From Rosenbergiella collisarenosi (lineage in GTDB: Bacteria > Pseudomonadota > Gammaproteobacteria > Enterobacterales > Enterobacteriaceae): a stretch of DNA of 64,000 nucleotides. The notes under the pieces are model-generated. The model made no database searches, was not told the origin of the DNA, and was given only the letters and a program-made list of their open reading frames with translations. Position 1 is the stretch's first letter. Each line of letters starts with the position of its first letter. Made by a program: the position numbers and the translations under genes. Location of the stretch: the NCBI RefSeq assembly GCF_018494085.1, contig NZ_JABBFP010000008.1:1-64000 (forward strand). The letters run 5' to 3'. This document shows, piece after piece, positions 1 through 8,801 of this stretch.

Positions 1-76
1 GCGGGACTTGAACCCGCACAGCCTTACAGCCGAGGGATTTTAAATCCCTTGTGTCTACCGATTTCACCACCTGGGC
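1..76 (-). tRNA. leuZ: tRNA-Leu (UAA), cut by the window edge
   Basis: The complement gives the 5' acceptor strand GCCCAGG, a leucine-type D arm, an anticodon stem-loop with UAA, a long variable arm and the T arm; the 3' acceptor strand and CCA lie outside the window. Bases 1-77 are identical to 219-295, so this is a second copy of the neighbouring tRNA-Leu. It reads UUA codons (and UUG by wobble). It lies downstream of the other copy and is probably co-transcribed with it. Confidence 0.93.
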
Positions 77-156
77 AAATTCTATTTTGTCATTATCAAA
101 GGGGATAATGATCGACTACTGAGTTACCCAATTTGGGTAGAACTGAATATTAACAT

Positions 157-168
157 CCGCTTAAGCGG
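157..168. repeat. Perfect inverted repeat between the two tRNA-Leu genes
   Basis: CCGCTTAAGCGG is a perfect 12-base palindrome in the 131-base spacer between the tandem tRNA genes. Other weak stems lie nearby: ACCCA/TGGGT around 126-137, and TCATTATC with GATAATGA around 89-110. None has a good U tract for either strand, so they look more like RNA-processing structures or spacer hairpins than terminators. Confidence 0.4.
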
Positions 169-207
169 TAATTCGACATTACAAACAGTGCTTATAATAA
201 ATATCGA

Positions 208-294
208 TGGTGCCCAGGGCGGGACTTGAACCCGCACAGCCTTACAGCCGAGGGATTTTAAATCCCTTGTGTCTACCGATTTCACCACCTGGGC
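208..294 (-). tRNA. leuZ: tRNA-Leu (UAA)
   Basis: Complete 87-base gene on the complement including an encoded CCA (208-210). The acceptor stem pairs GCCCAGG with CCTGGGC, the anticodon is UAA, and the long variable arm is typical of class II leucine tRNA. It closely matches E. coli leuZ. It lies 6 bases downstream of tRNA-Cys, in the order cysT-leuZ known from E. coli, and is followed by a second identical copy. Confidence 0.97.
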
Positions 295-300
295 AGAATT

Positions 301-374
301 TGGAGGCGCGTCCCGGAGTCGAACCGAGGTACACGGATTTGCAATCCGCTGCATAGCCACTCTGCCAACGCGCC
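301..374 (-). tRNA. cysT: tRNA-Cys (GCA)
   Basis: Complete 74-base gene on the complement with encoded CCA (301-303), a GGCGCGT acceptor stem and a GCA anticodon in the loop between GCGGAT and ATCCGT. It is first in the tRNA transcript. In E. coli glyW precedes cysT; no tRNA-Gly is visible in the 213 bases between cysT and pgsA here. Confidence 0.97.
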
Positions 375-476
375 ATAATTCTGGTACTGCTTTTCAGGAG
401 AAGAAGACTCACTGAAGTTGAATTAACTTCTTGTTTTTCAAAGTGTTAATTCATATCCCTGTTCGGAATGGTGGCT

Positions 477-505
477 ATTATGGACTGTCTTCATGGGGTT
501 GGCAA
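477..505 (-). promoter_or_regulatory. Likely promoter of the cysT-leuZ-leuZ tRNA transcript
   Basis: On the complement, TTGCCA (500-505) is separated by exactly 17 bases from CATAAT (477-482), and the next bases are GC-rich (AGCCACC). This is the layout of a sigma-70 promoter with a stringent-type discriminator, as usual for stable RNA genes. It would give a leader of about 95 bases before tRNA-Cys. Assigned by eye only. Confidence 0.55.
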
Positions 506-587
506 TAGCCATAACCACTTTTTTTGGCATTTCAGCCTCGACCGACTGAAAAACCATCACTATGACGTAATGGTAAACAAAAATTGC

Positions 588-1136
588 TTAAGAATTCATT
601 AGATCGTTACGTGATGCCTTGAGATATTGAAACATCGACCAAAACGTTAGGATTGCCGCAACGTACAACGCCACGATCCCTACCAACGTGAAGGCTTCTG
701 AAGGACGCCAGAGCAGTGCTAAGAGTGCAAACATCTGTGCGCTAGTTTTAAACTTGCCAATCCAAGATACCGCGACACTACTACGTTTACCGATCTCTGC
801 CATCCATTCGCGTAGCGCTGAAATAATAATTTCACGCGCGATCATCGTGGCCGCAGGTAAGGTTATCCACCAGCTATGGAAGTGTTCGGTCACTAATACT
901 AGCGCGATGGCGACTAACACCTTATCGGCAACCGGATCGAGAAATGCCCCGAAGGCGGTAGTTTGTTTTAAACGACGTGCGAGAAACCCATCGAACCAAT
1001 CGGTCACGGCGGCAATGACGAACAGCAATGCCGTAACGGTTGGCCCCCAACTAAAAGGCATGTAGAACGCTAGAACGAAAAAGGGGATCAGAATAACGCG
1101 AAACAGCGTTAAATACGTCGGTATTGTAAATTGCAT
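588..1136 (-). CDS. pgsA: CDP-diacylglycerol-glycerol-3-phosphate 3-phosphatidyltransferase
   Basis: Makes phosphatidylglycerol phosphate from CDP-diacylglycerol and glycerol 3-phosphate, the committed step to phosphatidylglycerol and cardiolipin at the inner membrane. The CDP-alcohol phosphotransferase signature is present: DGFLARR near residue 50, then GAFLDPVAD carrying the paired aspartates. Several hydrophobic segments follow. With the ATG at 1136 the protein is 182 residues, the E. coli length; a TTG two codons upstream could also initiate, and no strong ribosome site separates the two. It follows uvrC on the same strand after 66 bases, the usual uvrC-pgsA-tRNA order. Confidence 0.95.
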   Translation of the reverse strand: MQFTIPTYLTLFRVILIPFFVLAFYMPFSWGPTVTALLFVIAAVTDWFDGFLARRLKQTTAFGAFLDPVADKVLVAIALVLVTEHFHSWWITLPAATMIAREIIISALREWMAEIGKRSSVAVSWIGKFKTSAQMFALLALLWRPSEAFTLVGIVALYVAAILTFWSMFQYLKASRNDLMNS

Positions 1137-1202
1137 ATGCAACAGAGGCCTAGCAGTGTGAGCGAGGCCCTATGTTCCTACATTGTTCACCCTGTTTCAA
1201 TG

Positions 1203-3035
1203 CTAGTGTTTAAGTGAATAAAATATTTTTTCGGCAAGACTGGAGGAAATGCCAGGAACGCTAGCGATTTCCTCAATAGAAGCATTTTTGAGCGGCTGTA
1301 GCCCGCCCATATATTTTAATAATTGCTGACGTCGTTTAGGGCCAATGCCTTCAATATCTTCTAAAGAACTGGTCGATTTTACTTTGGCGCGTTTTTTACG
1401 GTGCCCGGCGATCGCATGATTGTGTGACTCATCGCGGATATGTTGGATCAGGTGTAATGCCGGATCGTCTGCAGGGAGCGACATGCCCTCCCCCACCGGG
1501 ATCTTAAACAGCGTCTCTAGCCCAGCCTTGCGATCACTCCCCTTCGCGACACCGAGTAACAGGGGTTTAGTCTTATCCCAGGGAACATCAAGCTGTGCGA
1601 AGACATCGATCGCCTGTGCAAGTTGCCCCTTGCCCCCATCGATAATAATCAGATCAGGGATTTTTTCAGGTTCTAACGGCTTACCATAACGACGGCGCAA
1701 TACCTGGCGCATCGCCGCGTAGTCGTCCCCTGGGGTAATGCCCTCAATATTGAAGCGACGATATTCGGCACGCACCGGTCCTTGTGGATCGAACACTACG
1801 CAGGAGGCAATGGTTTGCTCACCCATCGTATGGCTAATATCGAAACATTCCATGCGCTGCAGCGTCGGTAAATTAAGATACTCGGTAAGGGCTTTGAAAC
1901 GCTGAGTCAGTGTCGAGTACTGCGAGCGCTTGGCGACGAGCGCCGACGTCGCGTTAGTTCTCGCCAGCTTCAGATAACGCGCGCGATCGCCACGGGGTTG
2001 CGTTTGTAACTGAATTTTACGTCCTGCCAGTTCAGACAAGGAGTCACTCAGGACCTCTTTCTCCTCAAGGGGGAAATCAAGCAGGATGTGAGAAGGCAGT
2101 GAACGAGACTCGCTACCTTGCAGATAAAATTGACCGACGAAGGTTTGCACCACTTCGGTGAGTTCAGTATTGGGGGGCACTTTCGGGAAATAGCTGCGGC
2201 TACCCAGCACTTTTCCTTGGCGGATAAACAGCACATGAACACAAGCTAATCCAGAATCATACGCCACACTTATTGCATCCAGATCATCGCCTTGATTAGA
2301 GACAAACTGTTTCTCGGTGACTCGTCGCACCGCTTGGATTTGATCCCTAAGTCTGCCCGCTTCTTCAAATTTCAACGCCTGACTGGCTTGTTCCATTCTC
2401 GACACTAATTGGCGCAGGACTTGATCGTCCTTCCCCGACAAGAATAGACGCACGTAATCGGTCTGCAGTTTATACTCTTCTTCACTGACCAAGCCTTCAA
2501 CACAAGGGCCAAGGCAGCGGCCGATTTGATATTGCAAACAAGGCCGGGTTCGGTTGCGGTAGACGCTATTCTCACATTGGCGGATAGGAAAAATTTTCTG
2601 TAGCAGGATGAGGGTTTCTTTCACCGCATAGCCATTTGGGAAAGGACCATAATAGTCCCCTTTCGCCTGTTTGGCTCCACGGTGCATCGCTAGCCGCGGG
2701 TGCTTATCACCACTCAAGAAAATAAACGGATAGGACTTATCATCACGCAATAATACGTTATAGCGTGGTTGGTAGAGCTTGATGTAATTATGTTCAAGCA
2801 ACAACGCCTCGGTTTCGGTATGCGTGACCGTGACATCAATATGCGCGATATTAGCGACGAGCGCTTCAGTCTTGCGACTCCCGACGTGTTGACGAAAGTA
2901 GCTGCTCAGCCTTTTTTTAAGGTCTTTAGCTTTACCGACATAAATCACCTGCTGCTTAGCGTCGTACATTCGATACACGCCAGGCTGATGAGTTACATGT
3001 TTTAAAAATTCTTTTGCATCAAATTGTTCAGTCAC
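1203..3035 (-). CDS. uvrC: UvrABC excision nuclease subunit C
   Basis: Makes the dual incision in nucleotide excision repair after UvrA/UvrB damage recognition. The 610-residue product has E. coli length. An N-terminal GIY-YIG nuclease domain (GVYRMYD, then [14 protein letters not shown], about residues 19-45) cuts 3' of the lesion. A UVR motif near 205-240 binds UvrB. The RNase H-like 5' nuclease holds [11 protein letters not shown] and [10 protein letters not shown], and tandem helix-hairpin-helix motifs end the protein ([23 protein letters not shown]). The start is GTG. In E. coli uvrY lies immediately upstream on the same strand; here the upstream gene is yecF on the other strand, so uvrC needs its own promoter within 3036-3208. 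Confidence 0.97.
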   Translation of the reverse strand: MTEQFDAKEFLKHVTHQPGVYRMYDAKQQVIYVGKAKDLKKRLSSYFRQHVGSRKTEALVANIAHIDVTVTHTETEALLLEHNYIKLYQPRYNVLLRDDKSYPFIFLSGDKHPRLAMHRGAKQAKGDYYGPFPNGYAVKETLILLQKIFPIRQCENSVYRNRTRPCLQYQIGRCLGPCVEGLVSEEEYKLQTDYVRLFLSGKDDQVLRQLVSRMEQASQALKFEEAGRLRDQIQAVRRVTEKQFVSNQGDDLDAISVAYDSGLACVHVLFIRQGKVLGSRSYFPKVPPNTELTEVVQTFVGQFYLQGSESRSLPSHILLDFPLEEKEVLSDSLSELAGRKIQLQTQPRGDRARYLKLARTNATSALVAKRSQYSTLTQRFKALTEYLNLPTLQRMECFDISHTMGEQTIASCVVFDPQGPVRAEYRRFNIEGITPGDDYAAMRQVLRRRYGKPLEPEKIPDLIIIDGGKGQLAQAIDVFAQLDVPWDKTKPLLLGVAKGSDRKAGLETLFKIPVGEGMSLPADDPALHLIQHIRDESHNHAIAGHRKKRAKVKSTSSLEDIEGIGPKRRQQLLKYMGGLQPLKNASIEEIASVPGISSSLAEKIFYSLKH

Positions 3036-3208
3036 ACCGCCGCCCTAGGTCTAGAAATTTTCTTTCGTGGCTTATCGTTATCTCAATCTTGTCACGCTTA
3101 TCACTATTATGGCTCACATAACTCTTCTCAGCTAGGTTCGGCGCTATATGGCAGTAAAGTTATTGTGCTACACTCTGCGCAATTTATTTATCAATTGGAG
3201 AGAACATA

Positions 3209-3430
3209 ATGAGCCAAGCAATCACTACCGCTCAAGATGTTGAGAGTTTGTCGAAAGAAGTCACCTGTATGAAGATGTTAGTCGCCTGTATGTTGAAATC
3301 GATGGGGCAAGTCGATGCAGGTAAAGCTATCCTTCGTATGGAGCGTCAATTAGCGTGTTTAGAAGAGGGTGAAGATAAAACTCAATTCTCCGCTACCCTA
3401 CAACAAATCAAAACTGCCTACCTCGCGTAA
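3209..3430 (+). CDS. yecF: Small conserved protein, DUF2594 (YecF family)
   Basis: A 73-residue protein that aligns from memory with E. coli YecF along its length (a KEVTCMKMLVACML-like segment, then GQVDAGKAILRMERQLA and a QIKTAYL end). It has no signal peptide and is predicted mostly helical and cytosolic. Function is unknown. An AGAGAA ribosome site precedes ATG, and a strong terminator follows. In E. coli yecF sits beside uvrY-uvrC in the same divergent orientation, so the neighbourhood is kept but uvrY has dropped out. Confidence 0.85.
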   Translation: MSQAITTAQDVESLSKEVTCMKMLVACMLKSMGQVDAGKAILRMERQLACLEEGEDKTQFSATLQQIKTAYLA

Positions 3431-3438
3431 TGCCTTAA

Positions 3439-3464
3439 ATACCTCCTCTAACAGGAGGTATTTT
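3439..3464 (+). terminator. Rho-independent terminator after yecF
   Basis: AATACCTCCT pairs perfectly with AGGAGGTATT around a CTAAC loop and is followed by TTTTC. It begins 9 bases after the yecF stop codon. Confidence 0.85.
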
Positions 3465-3607
3465 CTACAATATTTCCTCTATTTAATACTTTGTGATGCC
3501 AATACGTCGCCGCCTATTCTCAAAGCTTAGCGGAGTATGTTACAAATCCCTTCTACGATCTAAAAATAACAATAACGATTGGCTATCATCATCACAGGAA
3601 ATCTTTC

Positions 3608-5002
3608 ATGACGAATCATACCGATCCCCAGCACTCGGAAACGGGTACAGGTTCATTGAAGCGCAGTTTGGATAATCGGCATATCCAATTAATCGCAATT
3701 GGCGGAGCAATCGGCACCGGCTTATTTATGGGCTCGGGCAAAACGATTAGCTTAGCCGGCCCTTCCATTATCTTTGTCTACATGCTGATCGGCTTTATGC
3801 TGTTTTTTGTAATGCGCGCAATGGGCGAATTACTACTCGCAAATCTGGAATACAAATCTTTCAGCGATTTCGCCGCAGATCTTTTAGGCCCTTGGGCTGG
3901 CTATTTTACCGGCTGGACCTACTGGTTTTGCTGGGTGGTCACCGGTGTCGCAGATATCGTGGCAATCAGCGCCTACTTCCAATTTTGGTTCCCAGATTTC
4001 TCGGTATGGTTGAGTGCCATTCTCTGTGTCGCTACTTTTTTAGTGCTGAATATCGCCACCGTAAAGCTATTCGGCGAGATGGAGTTCTGGTTCGCGATCA
4101 TTAAGATTGTCGCTATCGTCAGCCTTATCGTGGTGGGTGTGGTGTTGATCGCCTCGCACTATGCGCTGCCGAACGGGACTTATGCCACGATGAGCAATAT
4201 CTGGTCGCACGGCGGCATGTTCCCGAAAGGCGTTTCAGGGTTCTTTGCTGGTTTCCAGATTGCCGTCTTCGCCTTCGTAGGAATTGAACTGGTCGGAACC
4301 GCTGCAGCAGAGACTCATAACCCGCAGAAGGTGTTGCCTAAAGCCATCAACTCCATTCCACTGCGTATCATTATGTTCTACGTCTTGGCCCTATGCGTCA
4401 TTATGGCGGTCACGCCTTGGAACGAGATCGATCCGACCCGTAGCCCGTTCGTGGCCATGTTTGTGCTAATTGGGCTCCCCGCTGCCGCAGGGATTGTGAA
4501 CTTTGTGGTACTCACCTCTGCAGCGTCCTCCGCCAACAGTGGTATTTTCTCTACTAGCCGAATGCTGTTTGGCTTATCGGAACAGGGCGTCGCCTCGAAG
4601 CGGTTTGGCCGATTATCTAAGCGGTCTGTACCCGTGAATGGATTACTCTTCTCATGCTTATGCCTATTTCTGGGCGTCGCATTGATCTACTTAATCCCGA
4701 ATGTGATGACCGTCTTTACCCTAGTCACCACCGTTTCGGCCATTCTATTTATGTTCGTCTGGTCGATTATTCTCTGCTCTTACCTCGTCTATCGTAAGAA
4801 ATTCCCAGAGAAGCATCAGGCATCGTCGTTCAAGATGCCTGGCGGTAAAGCCATGTGTTGGGTCGTACTGGCTTTCTTTGCTTTTATTATCGTGTTGTTG
4901 ACACTACAACCCGACACGCGTCAGGCACTCAGCGTGACGCCAATCTGGTTCGTGCTGTTAGCCATCGGCTGGTGGTTCAAGCGTAAAAAGCTTAATGCGT
5001 AG
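3608..5002 (+). CDS. cycA: D-serine/D-alanine/glycine:proton symporter
   Basis: An amino-acid/APC-family permease of the inner membrane. The 464-residue protein matches E. coli CycA (470) from memory: NRHIQLIAIGGAIGTGLFMG, the SGKTISLAGPS loop, the FFAGFQIAVFAFVGIELVG core and SSANSGIFSTSRMLFGL. About twelve membrane segments are visible. It takes up glycine, D-alanine, D-serine and D-cycloserine. ATG follows an AGGAAA ribosome site by 8 bases. The leader holds an ACAATAACG stretch resembling the CA-rich sites bound by GcvB small RNA, which represses E. coli cycA; that is inference. In E. coli cycA lies far from uvrC, so the gene is in a new place here. Confidence 0.93.
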   Translation: MTNHTDPQHSETGTGSLKRSLDNRHIQLIAIGGAIGTGLFMGSGKTISLAGPSIIFVYMLIGFMLFFVMRAMGELLLANLEYKSFSDFAADLLGPWAGYFTGWTYWFCWVVTGVADIVAISAYFQFWFPDFSVWLSAILCVATFLVLNIATVKLFGEMEFWFAIIKIVAIVSLIVVGVVLIASHYALPNGTYATMSNIWSHGGMFPKGVSGFFAGFQIAVFAFVGIELVGTAAAETHNPQKVLPKAINSIPLRIIMFYVLALCVIMAVTPWNEIDPTRSPFVAMFVLIGLPAAAGIVNFVVLTSAASSANSGIFSTSRMLFGLSEQGVASKRFGRLSKRSVPVNGLLFSCLCLFLGVALIYLIPNVMTVFTLVTTVSAILFMFVWSIILCSYLVYRKKFPEKHQASSFKMPGGKAMCWVVLAFFAFIIVLLTLQPDTRQALSVTPIWFVLLAIGWWFKRKKLNA

Positions 5003-5010
5003 TGAATGAC

Positions 5011-5037
5011 AAAACGGGCCAGCTGGCCCGTTTTTAT
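5011..5037. terminator. Bidirectional terminator between cycA and the DMT exporter
   Basis: AAAACGGGCC pairs with GGCCCGTTTT around the palindromic centre AGCT. It has U runs in both directions and lies between two convergent stop codons (the right arm reaches into the exporter's stop). Confidence 0.85.
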
Positions 5038-5924
5038 TTACCGCGCGCGGTTCGACGCCGAAGTTTAAGTTCGCTAACCAACACTCCTGCCACAATTAAT
5101 ACGCCCCCCAGTAGCGCTAGGCTAGGTAAGACCTCCCCCGCTAAACGCCCGGCCACTCCAGCCCAGACAGGCTCACCCGCATAAATAACGGTAGCACGGG
5201 TGGGAGAGACACTCTGCTGAGCCCAGTTCATAGTCAGCTGAATAATGGCACTCATTAACCCTAACCCCGCAGCACTTAATAGAACCGAGGATGACAGGTG
5301 AGTGGCAGACTCCCCCGCAGGAACCATAAATAAGAATGAAAACAGCGAGGCCGCGGCGAGCTGAATGATAGTGACCCGCTTCGTATCAACCTGCCCGGCA
5401 TAGCCGCTAATCAGGATAATCTCTCCCGCTATTGCCAATGTACTTAGGAGCGTAACGCACTCGCCGATCCCCAGACCTGCCGTCGTACCGCCGCTGTTCC
5501 CAGATAAAAGCAGTAAACCAATAAAGGCTAGCACGATGCCACACCACGACATCAGTCGCGGGGGACGTTTTAAGAAAATCCATTGCAATAGCGGTACTAA
5601 CGGCACATACATTGCGGTCATAAAGGCCGATTGGCTGCTGGAGATTGTCTGCATGCCCCACGTCTGAAAGCTATAGCCAATCGCGATACAAAAACCGATC
5701 AGTCCACCCGCTTGCAGATCTTTCGCCGTCATCCCACCTAGACTTCGCCAAAATACAGCCGCGAGTAGCAGCGCTGCGACCGCGAAACGGATACCCACGA
5801 AAAAGAAAGGACTGGCGCTTCGCATTGCGTGATGCACGATAAGGAAGGTTGCTCCCCAGAGCATTGTAATAAGAATGAGCGTGGCTTCTTGCCGAGACAC
5901 CTTGATTGCAACGGGCGATTTCAC
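5034..5924 (-). CDS. DMT-superfamily (EamA) inner-membrane transporter
   Basis: A membrane protein with about ten hydrophobic segments in two EamA-type repeats: the first starts at LILITMLWGATFLIVHHAM; the second holds GLMSAIIQLTMNWAQQSVSP and the family-typical TRATVIYAGEPVWAGVAG. EamA proteins mostly export amino acids or other metabolites; the substrate cannot be read from sequence. I chose the GTG at 5924 (296 residues) because AAAGGAAA lies just upstream; an in-frame ATG at 5996 would add 24 residues of non-membrane sequence. It lies convergent to cycA and next to tRNA-Ser in the synteny junction between the uvrC and yccA blocks. Confidence 0.8.
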   Translation of the reverse strand: MKSPVAIKVSRQEATLILITMLWGATFLIVHHAMRSASPFFFVGIRFAVAALLLAAVFWRSLGGMTAKDLQAGGLIGFCIAIGYSFQTWGMQTISSSQSAFMTAMYVPLVPLLQWIFLKRPPRLMSWCGIVLAFIGLLLLSGNSGGTTAGLGIGECVTLLSTLAIAGEIILISGYAGQVDTKRVTIIQLAAASLFSFLFMVPAGESATHLSSSVLLSAAGLGLMSAIIQLTMNWAQQSVSPTRATVIYAGEPVWAGVAGRLAGEVLPSLALLGGVLIVAGVLVSELKLRRRTARGK

Positions 5925-6059
5925 TGGCTTTCCTTTGAGTTTGGATAAGAACGATAGAGTGTAGGACGTTAGCGATAGACCGCTTGTTGACCTCAAACAG
6001 CCTTGTAGCCGTTATAAGCTAAATCATCGAGAAGGAGGGAAGATAACATGAAGCGAGAA

Positions 6060-6090
6060 AGCAAAAAACCAGCCGTAGGCTGGTTTCTTA
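6060..6090 (-). terminator. Terminator downstream of tRNA-Ser
   Basis: Read on the complement, AAACCAGCC pairs with GGCTGGTTT around a four-base loop (TACG) and is followed by TTTGC and more T residues. It lies a few bases past the tRNA CCA end. Confidence 0.8.
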
Positions 6091-6095
6091 AATAG

Positions 6096-6185
6096 TGGCG
6101 GAGGAGGAGAGATTCGAACTCTCGGATGGTTGCCCATCGGCGGTTTTCAAGACCGCTGCCTTCAGCCGCTCGGCCACCCCTCCGC
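6096..6185 (-). tRNA. serT: tRNA-Ser (UGA)
   Basis: A 90-base class II tRNA on the complement with encoded CCA (6096-6098). The acceptor stem pairs GCGGAGG with CCTCCGC, the anticodon UGA sits in GGTCTTGAAAACC, and there is a long variable arm (GATGGGCAACCATC). E. coli serT lies in the same place, next to yccA. Confidence 0.96.
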
Positions 6186-6195
6186 AATGAGGCGC

Positions 6196-6224
6196 ACTAT
6201 AAACACTCCCCTAATTATTGTAAA
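6196..6224 (-). promoter_or_regulatory. Promoter of tRNA-Ser
   Basis: On the complement, TTTACA (6219-6224) lies 17 bases before TATAGT (6196-6201), followed by a GCGCC discriminator and then the tRNA within about ten bases. This is a near-consensus stable-RNA promoter. Confidence 0.7.
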
Positions 6225-6397
6225 TAGCGAAATGTATCGTTCGCTTGAAAAACAAGCAAAATAACGCTTTATGCCGATAAAACAGTCAAAAAGCAGGTAT
6301 AACCAAGGTCAGACTGAGGTAAAGATGGGTAAAACGCCTTCAATCCCCGCGTAGAGTTGATTAATTTGTAGCAACCACAATAATAAAGGGATGTATC

Positions 6398-7057
6398 ATG
6401 GAAAAAACAATTACTTCATCTCGGCTTAGCCAGGTCATTACTTCTCATCACGTTTTACGCAACACCTATCTATTATTAGCACTAACGCTAACGTTCTCTG
6501 CGTTAACGGCTACCGCGAGCACGCTGCTTAACCTCCCTGCCCCTGGATTTATCCTGACTTTGGCAGGCTTTTACGGTTTGATGTATTTAACGCATCGCTT
6601 AGCCGACCGTCCGGTGGGTATCCTTGCCGCGTTTGCCTTCACCGGGTTCCTCGGTTACTGCCTCGGGCCAATTCTTAGTCGTTATCTGAGCCTAGGCATG
6701 GGTGAGACCATCGCCTTTGCTTTAGCAGGCACCGCAGTGGTATTTTTCTGCTGTTCAGCGTATGTCCTGACGACGCGCCGCGATATGTCTTTCTTGCAGG
6801 GGATGTTGGTTACGGGGTTTGTCGTCCTGTTAGTCGCGGTTATTGCGAATCTTTTCTTACACCTTCCCGCGCTTCAGATGACGATTAGTGTACTGTTTAT
6901 TCTCTTTTCGTCCGCGGCCATTCTTTGGGAAACGAGCAATATAGTCCAGGGTGGTGAAACCAATTATATTCGCGCCACCGTAAGCTTATATGTTTCGCTC
7001 TACAATATTTTTGTGAGCCTTCTCAGCCTATTGGGAATAACCTCTCGTAACGATTAA
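6398..7057 (+). CDS. yccA: Bax inhibitor-1/LFG family membrane protein, FtsH modulator
   Basis: A seven-segment inner-membrane protein of 219 residues, identical in length to E. coli YccA and alike throughout ([20 protein letters not shown] near the start, [20 protein letters not shown] near the end). E. coli YccA binds and is degraded by the FtsH protease and protects SecYEG from FtsH when the translocon is jammed. AAGGGA lies before ATG. It sits next to tRNA-Ser and upstream of tusE as in E. coli, and ends at its own terminator. Confidence 0.95.
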   Translation: MEKTITSSRLSQVITSHHVLRNTYLLLALTLTFSALTATASTLLNLPAPGFILTLAGFYGLMYLTHRLADRPVGILAAFAFTGFLGYCLGPILSRYLSLGMGETIAFALAGTAVVFFCCSAYVLTTRRDMSFLQGMLVTGFVVLLVAVIANLFLHLPALQMTISVLFILFSSAAILWETSNIVQGGETNYIRATVSLYVSLYNIFVSLLSLLGITSRND

Positions 7058-7079
7058 GTTCTATAAACCTAGTCGACCG

Positions 7080-7109
7080 ACAGCCTTTAGTAATAAAGGC
7101 TGTTTTTTT
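7080..7109 (+). terminator. Terminator after yccA
   Basis: ACAGCCTTT pairs with AAAGGCTGT around AGTAAT and is followed by seven T residues. Confidence 0.88.
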
Positions 7110-7158
7110 AGGTATGAAACTTGGTAACATCGCGGGGTTGATGGATGGGATGATAACG

Positions 7159-7485
7159 ATGATGTTCGATAATAAAGAAATAGAGACCGATAACGAAGGT
7201 TACTTGAAAAATAGTGCTGACTGGGGTGAACCCCTTGCGGAATCCATCGCTCAGCGCGAAGCGATCACTCTCACCCCGGAACATTGGCAAGTTATCTATT
7301 TCGTCAGAGATTTCTACACAGAGTTTAATACTTCACCGGCCATTCGCATGCTAGTTAAAGCGATGGCGAAAAAATTTGGTGAAGAAAAAGGCAATAGCCG
7401 CTATTTATTCCGCCTTTTCCCAGAAGGACCTGCCAAACAGGCAACGAAAATCGCAGGGCTACCTAAGCCCGCTAAATGTTTATAA
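7159..7485 (+). CDS. tusE: Sulfurtransferase TusE (tRNA 2-thiouridine synthesis)
   Basis: Last sulfur carrier of the Tus relay: it accepts persulfide sulfur from TusBCD and hands it to MnmA for 2-thiolation of the tRNA wobble uridine. The DsrC-family body is clear ([54 protein letters not shown]) and the essential cysteine is next to last (KPAKCL). The start at 7159 gives 108 residues, close to the E. coli 109; the reading frame stays open upstream to 7114, and ATG at 7162 is also possible. acyP, which lies beside tusE in E. coli, is absent; rlmI follows after 68 bases. Confidence 0.93.
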   Translation: MMFDNKEIETDNEGYLKNSADWGEPLAESIAQREAITLTPEHWQVIYFVRDFYTEFNTSPAIRMLVKAMAKKFGEEKGNSRYLFRLFPEGPAKQATKIAGLPKPAKCL

Positions 7486-7553
7486 GCCGATAGAGACGAA
7501 AAAACGTTTGCTCTCGGCGATACCCTTTTACCACCCCTAACGTTAAGATTATT

Positions 7554-8744
7554 ATGACTGCACGAATTATTCTGGCGAAAGGACGCGAAAAATCGCTCCT
7601 TCGTAAACATCCTTGGATCTTCTCCGGCGCAATCGCCAAAATGGAAGGTAAAGCCTCTTCTGGCGATACCGTCGATGTGTGCGACTCAACGGGTCGTTGG
7701 CTTGCCAAAGCGGCCTTTTCTCCCTCCTCGCAAATCCGTGCGCGCGTGTGGAGTTTCGATCCCAACGAAAGCATCGATATCGACTTCTTTGTGCGTAAAC
7801 TCTCGCAAGCACTGAAACTGCGTACTTGGCTTGCCGAAAAAGATAATCTCGATAGTTATCGGCTGATCGCTGGCGAGTCAGACGGCCTACCGGGCATCAC
7901 CATCGACAGATTTGGCCAATTCTTGGTATTACAGCTCCTCTCTGCCGGAGCGGAATATCAACGCCCTGCCCTGACCACTGCACTGCAACAGGTCTTTCCC
8001 GATTGCCATCTTTATGAGCGCTCAGATGTTGCGGTAAGGAAGAAAGAGGGTCTGGAGCCAGTACAAGGCGTGATCGCGGGTGATACGCCTCCAGCATTAC
8101 TGCCGATCACCGAGCATGGGATGAAGCTATTAGTTGATATCCAACATGGGCATAAGACCGGCTATTATCTCGATCAACGCGATAGCCGTTTCGGCCTGCG
8201 TCGCTATTCAGCAGACGCCGAAGTCTTAAACTGTTTCTCCTATACCGGTGGCTTTGCTGTCTCAGCCCTACTCGGCGGCTGTAAGAGCGTAACCAGCGTG
8301 GATACGTCGCAAGAAGCCTTAGACATTGCTCGTCAAAATATCACCTTGAACCAGCTCGACCTATCGAAAGCCGAGTTCCTGCGTGACGACGTATTTAAAC
8401 TCCTGCGCCGTTATCGCGACGAAGGTAAGCGTTTCGATGTCATTGTGATGGACCCCCCGAAGTTTGTTGAAAATAAAAACCAACTGATGGGCGCCTGCCG
8501 CGGTTATAAAGATATCAATATGTTGGCGATGCAATTGTTGCGTCCAGGTGGCTTTTTGCTGACGTTCTCGTGCTCTGGACTGATGACGACGGATCTGTTC
8601 CAAAAAATCATCGCCGATGCCGCCGTTGATGCCGGACGTACCGCACAGTTTATCGAGCAATTTCGCCAGGCGGCTGATCACCCGGTGAGCAGCGCTTATC
8701 CAGAAGGGTTATATTTAAAAGGCTTCGTTTGCCAAGTCGACTGA
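7554..8744 (+). CDS. rlmI: 23S rRNA m5C1962 methyltransferase
   Basis: SAM-dependent cytosine-5 methyltransferase acting on C1962 of 23S rRNA. The 396-residue product has E. coli RlmI length. An N-terminal PUA domain ([20 protein letters not shown]) is followed by the EEHGM-type linker (here [20 protein letters not shown]) and a Rossmann fold with [17 protein letters not shown], the catalytic-region motif MDPPKF and the SCSG segment carrying a conserved cysteine. The ribosome site before ATG is weak (TTAAGATT). It shares a strand with tusE upstream and hspQ downstream. Confidence 0.95.
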   Translation: MTARIILAKGREKSLLRKHPWIFSGAIAKMEGKASSGDTVDVCDSTGRWLAKAAFSPSSQIRARVWSFDPNESIDIDFFVRKLSQALKLRTWLAEKDNLDSYRLIAGESDGLPGITIDRFGQFLVLQLLSAGAEYQRPALTTALQQVFPDCHLYERSDVAVRKKEGLEPVQGVIAGDTPPALLPITEHGMKLLVDIQHGHKTGYYLDQRDSRFGLRRYSADAEVLNCFSYTGGFAVSALLGGCKSVTSVDTSQEALDIARQNITLNQLDLSKAEFLRDDVFKLLRRYRDEGKRFDVIVMDPPKFVENKNQLMGACRGYKDINMLAMQLLRPGGFLLTFSCSGLMTTDLFQKIIADAAVDAGRTAQFIEQFRQAADHPVSSAYPEGLYLKGFVCQVD

Positions 8745-8801
8745 CTTGAAAAAAAGATAATTGCCCCCAGATCTCTCATCACTACACTGTTGGAGACTAT
8801 T

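Noticed and set aside
124-360. 78-codon open frame across the tRNA genes
   Set aside because: It runs through tRNA-Leu and tRNA-Cys on the same strand; tRNA genes explain the sequence.
688-1065. 125-codon open frame antisense to pgsA
   Set aside because: Shadow of pgsA; composition and lack of homology argue against coding.
7486-7553. Remnant of acyP between tusE and rlmI
   Set aside because: The 68 bases show no acylphosphatase-like coding on either strand; the gene is simply absent.
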